Shown: one piece after another, positions 1 to 5,804 of the stretch | Layout: every line of letters starts with the position of its first letter | How positions within the stretch are numbered: the first letter of the stretch is position 1 | Assembly (NCBI GenBank): GCA_002455375.1 | Contig: DKKR01000046.1 | Location: 1-7,656 of the forward strand | Source: Bacteroidetes bacterium UBA6661 | GTDB lineage: Bacteria > Bacteroidota > Bacteroidia > AKYH767-A > OLB10 | Direction: 5' to 3' | Length of the DNA stretch: 7,656 nt | Notes under the pieces: generated by a model | Told to the model about the DNA's origin: nothing | The model's input: only the letters and a program-made list of their open reading frames with translations | Databases searched by the model: none | Translations under genes and position numbers: made by a program

Positions 1-249
1 AAAGAATTTTCCATTAAAAACGAAATGACAGGACCACAATGGACATTTTTACGCTCTGATGAAAATGCAACAAAAGAATTTGCAAACGTGCTTTCAATGA
101 AATATAAAAAGATTTCACCTATTGATTTTTCACATTCAAATATCATCAGCACATTTAAACCAAATGGGATTTTGGTAAGTCAGGAAGAAGGTGATATACA
201 AGTTGACAAAGTTGTTGCAACAGTCAATGAAACTGTAAGAAAGAAATAA
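1..249 (+). CDS. SCO1/SenC family protein (copper chaperone), C-terminal part only
   Basis: The open frame runs in from the left edge, so only the last 82 residues are present; the internal Met at 25-27 is not a credible start. The visible part fits the C-terminal half of the thioredoxin-like SCO1/SenC/PrrC family: a W-T-F-L segment followed by an acidic turn, a helix ending near K-Y-K-K, then the F-S-H-S-N stretch. Its His matches the conserved copper-binding His of the family, and after it comes the usual 'x-x-P-x-G' turn. Family members deliver copper to the CuA site of cytochrome c oxidase or act as thiol-disulfide proteins in the envelope. The N-terminal CxxxC copper motif would lie upstream and cannot be checked. 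No terminator is visible after the stop. Confidence 0.72.
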   Translation, partial: KEFSIKNEMTGPQWTFLRSDENATKEFANVLSMKYKKISPIDFSHSNIISTFKPNGILVSQEEGDIQVDKVVATVNETVRKK

Positions 250-344
250 AACAATTAACTAAATTATATTTTACTTTCTGACTTAAAGTTTCTAAAAAAG
301 CAGTAATTAAACCCATTTACATTCCATAAAATATTCTGCATAGC

Positions 345-352
345 TATCTTTG
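345..352 (+). promoter_or_regulatory. Bacteroidota -7 box (TATCTTTG) abutting the methyltransferase start
   Basis: TATCTTTG matches the Bacteroidota sigma-ABfr -7 consensus TAnnTTTG exactly. No convincing -33 TTTG lies at the usual spacing. The box ends one base before the ATG at 354, so a transcript from it would be leaderless or nearly so. Seen: the motif. Inferred: promoter activity. Confidence 0.5.
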
Positions 353-353
353 C

Positions 354-1019
354 ATGATGTCAAAGAGGTATTCTGTTTTCCAATGGCTGCTTAGTTTTAT
401 AACTCCCGTTATCATTCACAAAGATCAATCGGAAGTAAATAGTGTTTTAGAAACTACACTGGAAAATGGCAAACTGGTTCTGAACACTGCCCATGCCAAT
501 TACAGTTATGGTAGTCTTTACCGAGTTTTTATAAAAGCATTGCTTCGTTTTAATCTTGACATTAAAAACAAAAAAAAAGTATTAGTTCTTGGTATGGGGG
601 GTGGTAGTGTTGTGAAGTTTTTATTAGAAAACAATACGCTTGCACAACTTGATACTGTTGAAATTGACCGGAAGGTTATTAGCATTGCAAAAGAAATGTT
701 TGGCCTCTCACCCACAGATAGATTAAGAATTTATGCAGTTAATGCCATTGACTACATAAATGATTGCTCAGAAAAATATGACTTGATTTTAATAGATATT
801 TTTATTGATGATGCTGTTCCTGAGTTTTGTTTTGCAGAATCTTTTTGGAAATCATTGCAAAACATTTGTCTGCCAACGTGTGACATTGTATTTAATGCAA
901 GTATGAAGGGCAATCACCTTAAGCATAATCTTGATTTTTTAGGACCCATAAACTTAAAGGAGAAACTCCGTATAGAACAAAATCTGTTTTTTCTGCTACA
1001 ACCTGCTGTGAGTAAGTAA
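354..1019 (+). CDS. SAM-dependent methyltransferase, spermidine synthase-like fold
   Basis: A 221-residue class I SAM-binding Rossmann protein. Motif I (VLVLGMGGGSV) is at residues 76-86. The acidic ribose-binding end of strand 2 (VEID) is at 102-105, an adenine-binding Asp (NAIDYI) at about 133, and motif IV (YDLILIDIF followed by IDDAVPE) at about 142-156. The glycine-rich loop and the D-x-F-x-x-D-x-V-P-E pattern are typical of the 'spermidine synthase-like' proteins found beside or fused to MFS-type membrane proteins. True polyamine synthases instead have GGGDG and a DSxDP active-site loop, so aminopropyltransferase activity is unlikely and the substrate is unknown. The N-terminus is short and includes a degenerate beta-strand region (about 30-60). 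ATG occurs twice in tandem (354 and 357) and either could be used. A run of nine A bases at 570-578 lies just before motif I. No Shine-Dalgarno is visible. It has its own promoter-like box, so it is probably monocistronic. Confidence 0.8.
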   Translation: MMSKRYSVFQWLLSFITPVIIHKDQSEVNSVLETTLENGKLVLNTAHANYSYGSLYRVFIKALLRFNLDIKNKKKVLVLGMGGGSVVKFLLENNTLAQLDTVEIDRKVISIAKEMFGLSPTDRLRIYAVNAIDYINDCSEKYDLILIDIFIDDAVPEFCFAESFWKSLQNICLPTCDIVFNASMKGNHLKHNLDFLGPINLKEKLRIEQNLFFLLQPAVSK

Positions 1020-1053
1020 TTTACAATCAAAACAAAATTTTGATTCATTGCGC

Positions 1054-1061
1054 TATATTTG
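1054..1061 (+). promoter_or_regulatory. Bacteroidota -7 box (TATATTTG) for the secreted-protein/receptor unit
   Basis: An exact TAnnTTTG match lies 26 bases before the ATG at 1088. The nearest TTTG upstream (1039-1042) is only 11 bases away, too short for a standard -33 box, so the -33 element is unclear. The box lies inside the longer open reading (from 1040), which argues that the protein starts at 1088. Confidence 0.5.
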
Positions 1062-1087
1062 CCCAGTTAATGCAAACTCAATTACTA

Positions 1088-1972
1088 ATGAAAAGACTTT
1101 ATACAACCATATTTTTAATTCTAACTGCCATAAGCATTAAGGCACAAAATGCAACACCTAATGCAGGTTTTGAAAACTGGAATCAGGTTGGCAACCGTTT
1201 TGACCCTGCCGATTGGAATAATCTGAATCCAACCACAGGAATCATAGGTGTACTAACTTGTGCACGTGCTTCAGGTGCAGATGCTCATACTGGAAACTAT
1301 GCAATTAAATTAACCACCAAATTAATTCCGGGTTTTAATGTAATAGCAAATGGTATTGCAAGCACAGGAACATTGATTACAACACCGCCTTATGGAGTAT
1401 CAGGTGGTATTGCCTATACCGGTCGTCCGGATAGTATTACAGGATGGTATAAATACACTCCAGCAGGAACAGATCAGGGTTTTGTTGAACTGCAATTGTT
1501 AGGTGCTACAAATACAGATACCATTGGCTATGTAAGATTTGAAACACCTAATGCCACAATAAGCACATACACACGATTTGCTGCTGCTGTCAATTATCTT
1601 TCTACAGCAACACCTTCAAACTCTATTTGGATACTCTCCTCCAGCAAAGGAGTAGGACCTATTGTCAACAGTCAGATTTTTATTGATGATATAGCCATGG
1701 TTTTTAATCCCTCTTCAGTAAATTCTATTGATACAAAAAACGAAGTGACAATTCTGGGTAATATCATAAAAGAAAAAATTCGGTTTAACTATAAAAATAC
1801 CGGTGTTTATCAATTTAAGTTGATTGATACTGCAGGACGTATAGTAAAAGAAACACAACTTAACTCACAACAAAGCACCGTAGATGTTTCTTCTTTGGAT
1901 GGTTTGTATTTTTATATCATCGAAAATAAATCAGGTATCATCAATAACGGAAAAGTAATTATCAGAAATTAA
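1088..1972 (+). CDS. Secreted T9SS-sorted protein, probable PCMD-like beta-sandwich
   Basis: A 294-residue exported protein. Starting at 1088 gives a clean signal peptide (MKRLYTTIFLILTAISIKAQ, cleavage after about residue 18-20). A longer reading from 1040 would bury this and overlap the promoter-like box, so I reject it. Residues about 22-205 are rich in Gly, Thr and beta-strand pattern: N-A-G-F-E-N-W and D-P-A-D-W-N near the start, P-D-S-I-T-G-W-Y-K-Y-T-P at 114-125 and an I-F-I-D-D-I strand at 197-202. This resembles the PCMD (putative carbohydrate metabolism) or related carbohydrate-binding jelly-roll folds; the call is from memory of the pattern. Residues about 218-294 fit a type A T9SS C-terminal sorting domain: Y-Q-F-K-L-I-D-T-A-G-R-I-V, then S-S-L-D-G-L-Y-F-Y, ending in G-K-V-I-I. 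The protein should cross the outer membrane by type IX secretion and be released or anchored at the surface. Its stop is one base from the receptor's ATG, so the two are very likely co-translated. The ligand is unknown. Confidence 0.8.
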   Translation: MKRLYTTIFLILTAISIKAQNATPNAGFENWNQVGNRFDPADWNNLNPTTGIIGVLTCARASGADAHTGNYAIKLTTKLIPGFNVIANGIASTGTLITTPPYGVSGGIAYTGRPDSITGWYKYTPAGTDQGFVELQLLGATNTDTIGYVRFETPNATISTYTRFAAAVNYLSTATPSNSIWILSSSKGVGPIVNSQIFIDDIAMVFNPSSVNSIDTKNEVTILGNIIKEKIRFNYKNTGVYQFKLIDTAGRIVKETQLNSQQSTVDVSSLDGLYFYIIENKSGIINNGKVIIRN

Positions 1973-1973
1973 T

Positions 1974-4370
1974 ATGCGCTATCTTAATAACGCAAAAAAA
2001 TCTATACTATTAATTTTCGTTAATATCTTAATTGGTATTTCCTGCTATGCACAAATGGGTGTGTTGAAAGGAAATATTTACCTAAAACAAAGCGGTGAGC
2101 CTGTTGCAGGTGCCGGTATTTATCCTGTCAATGACAAATCATTAGGCGTGGCATCAGATGCTGATGGAAGTTATGAGATAAATCTTCCTGTTGGAAAACA
2201 AACCATAGTATATACACTGACGGGACTGAAAAATGATACACTTACATTAGATATTAAAGATGGTACAGAGGCTATCCGCAATATCTATCTTACATCAAAT
2301 CTTAAAAATCTGAATGTAGTTGTTGTTTCTGCAAGTAAATACGAGCAACGCATTGAAGATATTACAGTAAGCATGGAAGTTATCAGTCCAAAACTTATTG
2401 AAAACAGAAACACCACAAATGTTACCAGTGTGTTAGAGCAAACTCCGGGTGTTACAATTTTAGATCAGGAGCCTCAAATTCGCGGTGGCAGTGGTTTTAG
2501 TTTTGGTGTTGGCAGCCGTGTAGCTACACTCATTGATGGTCTTCCTATTATGACCGGAGATGCAGGACGTACAGAATGGCAATTTATTCCTGTAGAAAAT
2601 ATTGAACAGATTGAAGTGATCAAAGGTGCTTCTTCAGTTTTATATGGCTCATCAGCATTAAGTGGAACAATTAATTTCAGGACAGCATATCCAAAAGAGC
2701 GTTATCACACCTACTTAAGAACCTATGGTGGTGTTTATGATAAACCATCAAACAGAGAAGCAAAGTGGTGGGATGGCCCTGCAACTTTTTCAGGTATCAA
2801 CTTTTTACATAGTGAGAAAATCAATCGCTGGGATTTAATCATTGGAGGTAACGGATTATATGATCACGGATTTATTGGCCCTCCTTTAGCAATGAGTTCT
2901 TTGCCTTTTCAGGATACAACTATCAGCAATAATGATGTTGCATCCCGCTGGGGCAGGTTAAACTTTAACATCCGTCATCGTTTCAAAAATATTGAAGGAC
3001 TTTCAGCTGGTATCAACGGAAATTTTATGCAGTCGCACTCCAATTTTTCTTTGGTATGGGCAAATGACAGCACAGGGATTTACAATGCATTCCCGAAAAC
3101 AATGACACTTACCGATTCTAAAACATTTTATATTGACCCATACATCAGCCTGACAGGCAAGAAAGGCTCATCACATCAACTGCGTTCGCGCATTTTTTAT
3201 GCCGACAATGACAATGGCAACGATCAGTCAAATAAAACCAATGTTTATCTGGCAGAATATCGTTTTAACCGCGAGTTGATTTCTTTAGGAAGATTAAATG
3301 TAACTTCAGGAGTTTATTTTCAACAATCTTTCAGTCATGCCTCGCTATATGCTGGCAGTGGCAATGATAAAAACACGCTTGAAAACTATGCAGCCTTTAT
3401 TCAATTAGAAAAAAAGCTGATAAAAAAACTTATGGTATCTGCAGGTTTCAGAGCTGAATACTTTGAGATGAACAATAAAGAGTCGCAGTTAGAACCTATC
3501 TTACGTGCAGGATTAAATTATCAGCTAACAGAAGGAACTTTTATTCGTTGCTCTTACGGACAAGGCTATCGTTATCCAACCATTGCAGAAAAATATATAG
3601 AAACAGGTGCCGGTGGAATTTCTGTTTTCCCGAATCCTGAAGTACAACCTGAATCAAGCTGGAATGCCGAAGCAGGAATTAAGCAGGGTTTTAAGATTGG
3701 AAACTTTTTTGGTTTTGCTGATATTGCTGTTTTTGAACAACGCTATCACAACACCATTGAATATATTTATGCATTATGGCAACCCGATCAATTAGCCGGA
3801 TTTAAATTTGTGAATACAGGCAACTCACGCGTTAAAGGTCTTGAAGTTTCTATTATGGGCGAAGGAAAACCGGTTCGCAATTTTGCAATTAGCTTTTTGG
3901 GTGGATATACTTATACGCTACCTCAAAGTCTGGAACCGGACTACATCTTTGCAACAGACAACCCTCCTACTGATTTTTTACCCGACTCATTATCGTACAG
4001 CAGCACAAGTACAGACACATCAAAGAATATTCTTAAATACCGTTTTCAGCACATTGCCAAAATGGATATTGAGTTTACATGGAAATTTATTTCTTTTGGT
4101 TATGGTGTCCGGTATTACAGTTTTATGAAAAACATTGATAAGAAGTTTTATGATCTTGACGAAACTGTTTTACCGACAGGTGTGAAAGCCTATCGTGAAA
4201 AAAATGACAAAGGCACCTTGGTGCATGACCTTCGTTTAGGTTTCAAACTCAGTGAAATTTTTAAGGCCTCATTTTTAGTAAACAATGCCACAAACCTTGA
4301 GTACTCTTTGCGTCCATTAAAAATTGAGTCGCCAAGAAATTATACCATTCAACTTACAGCGGCCTTTTAA
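1974..4370 (+). CDS. TonB-dependent outer-membrane receptor with CarboxypepD-reg-like domain
   Basis: A 798-residue receptor. Residues 1-26 are a signal peptide with cleavage probably before Gln27 (C-Y-A-Q). Residues about 28-107 form a carboxypeptidase-regulatory-like beta-sandwich (G-V-L-K-G-N-I-Y, then D-A-D-G-S-Y-E-I at 62-69). A possible TonB box is N-V-V-V-V-S-A at about 114-120. The plug spans about 125-236, with E-Q-T-P-G-V, P-Q-I-R-G, D-G-L-P and V-I-K-G-A-S-S-V-L-Y-G-S-S-A-L-S-G plug motifs. The rest is a 22-strand-type beta-barrel ending in N-Y-T-I-Q-L-T-A-A-F with the expected terminal Phe. It resembles the FepA/CirA-like siderophore or vitamin receptors more than SusC, and no SusD gene follows. 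It would import a scarce ligand with TonB energy. The ligand cannot be read from the sequence. It lies one base after the T9SS-sorted gene and shares its promoter. It is intact and full length. Confidence 0.9.
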   Translation: MRYLNNAKKSILLIFVNILIGISCYAQMGVLKGNIYLKQSGEPVAGAGIYPVNDKSLGVASDADGSYEINLPVGKQTIVYTLTGLKNDTLTLDIKDGTEAIRNIYLTSNLKNLNVVVVSASKYEQRIEDITVSMEVISPKLIENRNTTNVTSVLEQTPGVTILDQEPQIRGGSGFSFGVGSRVATLIDGLPIMTGDAGRTEWQFIPVENIEQIEVIKGASSVLYGSSALSGTINFRTAYPKERYHTYLRTYGGVYDKPSNREAKWWDGPATFSGINFLHSEKINRWDLIIGGNGLYDHGFIGPPLAMSSLPFQDTTISNNDVASRWGRLNFNIRHRFKNIEGLSAGINGNFMQSHSNFSLVWANDSTGIYNAFPKTMTLTDSKTFYIDPYISLTGKKGSSHQLRSRIFYADNDNGNDQSNKTNVYLAEYRFNRELISLGRLNVTSGVYFQQSFSHASLYAGSGNDKNTLENYAAFIQLEKKLIKKLMVSAGFRAEYFEMNNKESQLEPILRAGLNYQLTEGTFIRCSYGQGYRYPTIAEKYIETGAGGISVFPNPEVQPESSWNAEAGIKQGFKIGNFFGFADIAVFEQRYHNTIEYIYALWQPDQLAGFKFVNTGNSRVKGLEVSIMGEGKPVRNFAISFLGGYTYTLPQSLEPDYIFATDNPPTDFLPDSLSYSSTSTDTSKNILKYRFQHIAKMDIEFTWKFISFGYGVRYYSFMKNIDKKFYDLDETVLPTGVKAYREKNDKGTLVHDLRLGFKLSEIFKASFLVNNATNLEYSLRPLKIESPRNYTIQLTAAF

Positions 4371-4533
4371 TCAAGACTTCTACTTGTTAAAAAGCTGTTT
4401 ATCTGTTTATTTTAGACGGTTAGACTTTGGCGGTTCACAGCCTTTAATTCAGTCTTACTTAAGCTGTTAAAGATGATTTTTTATCAAGAACACTGAATAC
4501 TTCAGACAAATGGAAGAAAAATGAAAAATATTT

Positions 4534-4545
4534 GCCTTATAAGGC
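4534..4545. repeat. Perfect 12-bp palindrome next to the tRNA-Glu/rpsT promoter
   Basis: GCCTTATAAGGC is a perfect palindrome. It ends at the base just before the -33-like TTTG (4546-4549) of the tRNA-Glu promoter. This is where an operator or activator site could sit, but as RNA it would form only a tiny stem, and no regulator is identified. About 160 bases of otherwise featureless intergenic sequence lie between the receptor stop at 4370 and this palindrome. Confidence 0.35.
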
Positions 4546-4574
4546 TTTGAATGTAAATTGTTTTTATACATTTG
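4546..4574 (+). promoter_or_regulatory. Promoter for tRNA-Glu and rpsT (TTTG-N17-TACATTTG)
   Basis: The -33-like TTTG at 4546-4549 and the exact -7 box TACATTTG at 4567-4574 are separated by 17 bases, which fits the Bacteroidota vegetative promoter layout. It is the best-formed promoter in the window. Transcription would begin near 4580, 10-15 bases before the tRNA 5' end. It probably also drives rpsT, because no other promoter is visible between the tRNA and rpsT. Confidence 0.72.
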
Positions 4575-4593
4575 CAGCCTCAAAAAAACGTTT

Positions 4594-4665
4594 GGCCCGT
4601 TCGTCTAGGGGTTAGGACATCTCCCTTTCACGGAGGAAACACGAGTTCGATTCTCGTACGGGCTA
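4594..4665 (+). tRNA. tRNA-Glu (anticodon TTC)
   Basis: A 72-base cloverleaf. Acceptor arms 4594-4600 (GGCCCGT) and 4658-4664 (ACGGGCT) pair over 7 bp, including a G-U at the terminal position. The discriminator is A4665. The anticodon stem is 4620-4624 with 4632-4636, including one T-G wobble. The loop C-T-T-T-C-A-C has anticodon TTC at 4627-4629. The T arm is A-C-G-A-G, loop T-T-C-G-A-T-T, C-T-C-G-T. The D arm begins GTCTAGG. CCA is not encoded (the next bases are CAA), so it must be added after transcription. The sequence closely follows the E. coli tRNA-Glu layout. Confidence 0.95.
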
Positions 4666-4678
4666 CAAAAAAATAAGG

Positions 4679-4698
4679 ATTAATATCCATCATTAATA
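4679..4698 (+). repeat. Short direct repeat ATTAATA-N6-ATTAATA in the rpsT leader
   Basis: Two exact ATTAATA copies (4679-4685 and 4692-4698) lie 6 bases apart between tRNA-Glu and the rpsT start. The region is very AT-rich, so chance is possible. The repeat could be a protein or RNA contact in the S20 leader, but nothing here proves it. No Shine-Dalgarno is seen before the rpsT ATG. Confidence 0.25.
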
Positions 4699-4714
4699 AG
4701 TAAAAACTGTAATT

Positions 4715-4969
4715 ATGGCAAATCACAAGTCAGCAGTAAAAAGAATTCGCGCCAACGGTGCTAAAAAAGACAGAAACCGCTATCAGGCAAAAACTTCGCG
4801 TAATGCTTTGAAAGAGCTGCGTACTACCACAGATAAAAAGGAAGCTGAAAAGCTGTTGCCTGAAGTATCCGGTATGCTTGATAAAATGGCAAAAAAGAAC
4901 CTTATTCATAAAAATAAGGCTGCAAACCTGAAATCAAGTATCACTAAATACGTGGGTGCTTTAAAATAA
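4715..4969 (+). CDS. rpsT: 30S ribosomal protein S20
   Basis: 84 residues, very rich in Lys and Ala, with the S20 pattern from the first residue: M-A-N-H-K-S-A-V-K-R-I-R-A near the N-terminus, a basic helix to about residue 35, and the C-terminal helix K-N-L-I-H-K-N-K-A-A-N-L-K-S with conserved H-K-N-K-A. Length is normal for the family. S20 is a primary 16S rRNA-binding protein of the 30S subunit, made of a three-helix bundle. It follows tRNA-Glu by 49 bases, probably in the same transcript, and is followed by a terminator at 4992-5019. The start is fixed by the conserved Met-Ala-Asn opening; an upstream in-frame start is not needed. Confidence 0.97.
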   Translation: MANHKSAVKRIRANGAKKDRNRYQAKTSRNALKELRTTTDKKEAEKLLPEVSGMLDKMAKKNLIHKNKAANLKSSITKYVGALK

Positions 4970-4991
4970 TTATCACATAATTTTGAATTTT

Positions 4992-5019
4992 AAGCTCGCT
5001 AAAAATGCGGGCTTTTTTT
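4992..5019 (+). terminator. Rho-independent terminator of the tRNA-Glu/rpsT unit
   Basis: AGCTCGC (4993-4999) pairs with GCGGGCT (5007-5013) around a 7-base loop, with one G-T wobble. A run of seven T bases follows (5013-5019). It sits 23 bases after the rpsT stop. It falls inside the longer open reading that precedes RadC, which argues against a RadC start before it. Confidence 0.85.
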
Positions 5020-5030
5020 GTTTAACACCT

Positions 5031-5038
5031 TATCTTAG
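5031..5038 (+). promoter_or_regulatory. -7-like box (TATCTTAG) just before radC
   Basis: TATCTTAG differs from TAnnTTTG at one base and lies four bases before the ATG at 5043. No well-spaced -33 TTTG is visible: the nearest TTTG, at 5017-5020, is only 10 bases away. If used, radC would have an almost leaderless transcript. The support is only the motif and its position. Confidence 0.35.
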
Positions 5039-5042
5039 CACC

Positions 5043-5732
5043 ATGGAAGAACCTAAAAACATCAAATCATGGTCGGAAAGCGACAGGCCACGAGAAAAGC
5101 TCCTTGAAAAAGGTAAGGAAGCCTTGACCGACAGTGAATTGATAGCTATTCTCATCCGTTCAGGAAGCCGTCAGGAGTCTGCGGTTGACCTGGCTAAACG
5201 TATTTTAAAAAATGCCCATAATGAGCTGTCTGAACTTTCCAAGCAATCGGTAAAAGACATGATGAGGTACAAAGGCATGGGCAAAGTAAAGGCTATCACT
5301 ATTGTAGCTGCACTGGAGTTAGGACGCAGACGGGCACAGGCACAAGCCCTGGAAAGACAAAAAATAACTTCAAGTAAAGATGCAGTGGCTTTTTTTAAAG
5401 CCTTGCTGGCAGACCTTCCGCATGAAGAATTCAGAATACTTTTATTAGATCGGGCCAATCAGATTATCAAATCCGAAAACATCAGCAAAGGTGGTGTTTC
5501 CGGAACTGTGGTTGATGCACGAATCATATTTAAATCGGCAATAGAAAATTTAGCTTCGGGAATAATACTTTGTCATAACCATCCCAGTGGCAATCCTAAG
5601 CCAAGTCAGGCTGATGTTAATCTGACATCAAAACTAAGTCAGGCAGGAAAATTACTGGAAATAAACATCTTAGATCACGTTATTATTGCCGGAGACGACT
5701 ATTACAGTTTTGCCGATGAAGGGCAGCTATGA
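5043..5732 (+). CDS. radC: RadC family JAMM/MPN protein
   Basis: Starting at 5043 gives a 229-residue protein opening M-E-E-P-K-N-I-K-S-W, which matches RadC starts. The open reading from 4983 would translate the rpsT terminator hairpin, so I reject it. A helix-hairpin-helix region is at about residues 74-95 (Y-K-G-M-G-K-V-K-A). The JAB/MPN domain spans about 105-229 with a complete JAMM metal site: H178-x-H180-x7-S188-x2-D191 (HNHPSGNPKPSQAD), with Glu128/129 the likely partner acidic residue. RadC was once linked to DNA repair, but its biochemical role is still poorly defined; phage and accessory relatives are known. The gene is intact and of normal length. Its stop is followed by 72 bases to carA, which has its own -7 box, so they are probably not an operon. 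Confidence 0.93.
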   Translation: MEEPKNIKSWSESDRPREKLLEKGKEALTDSELIAILIRSGSRQESAVDLAKRILKNAHNELSELSKQSVKDMMRYKGMGKVKAITIVAALELGRRRAQAQALERQKITSSKDAVAFFKALLADLPHEEFRILLLDRANQIIKSENISKGGVSGTVVDARIIFKSAIENLASGIILCHNHPSGNPKPSQADVNLTSKLSQAGKLLEINILDHVIIAGDDYYSFADEGQL

Positions 5733-5782
5733 TTTTTCAACAGCCTGTTTACAAGTAAAAAATCTGATAACCGATTTAATGG

Positions 5783-5790
5783 TACTTTTG
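5783..5790 (+). promoter_or_regulatory. -7 box (TACTTTTG) for carA
   Basis: An exact TAnnTTTG match 14 bases before the carA ATG at 5805. A weak TCTG lies 16 bases upstream of the box in place of a clear -33 TTTG. Expected transcription start is about 5795-5800, giving a very short leader. Confidence 0.5.
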
Positions 5791-5802
5791 CGAAACTTTT
5801 CG
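5791..5802. repeat. CGAAA-N2-TTTCG inverted repeat between -7 box and carA start
   Basis: Perfect 5-base arms (5791-5795 and 5798-5802) with a 2-base centre lie directly downstream of the -7 box and two bases before the ATG. The location would suit an operator, but the element is short and no regulator is identified. Confidence 0.25.
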
Positions 5803-5804
5803 AA

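Noticed and set aside
518..715. Minus-strand open frame inside the methyltransferase gene
   Set aside because: It lies wholly opposite a well-supported gene and has no recognisable features.
354..1019. Calling the methyltransferase a true spermidine synthase
   Set aside because: The glycine loop and the residues after motif IV differ from true aminopropyltransferases; only the fold is supported.
1040..1087. An in-frame upstream start for the secreted protein at 1040
   Set aside because: It would put a -7 box inside the gene and bury the signal peptide; starting at 1088 gives an ordinary one.
2034..2056. Lipoprotein signal in the TonB receptor (Cys24 after G-I-S)
   Set aside because: The preceding residues do not fit a lipobox well, and Y-A-Q just after gives a normal signal-peptidase site; receptors of this family are barrels.
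3607..4128. Alternative-frame open readings inside the receptor gene
   Set aside because: They overlap an intact receptor in another frame, and their sequences show no family resemblance.
4983..5042. An in-frame upstream start for RadC at 4983
   Set aside because: It would translate the rpsT terminator hairpin, and RadC family proteins begin near the residues encoded at 5043.
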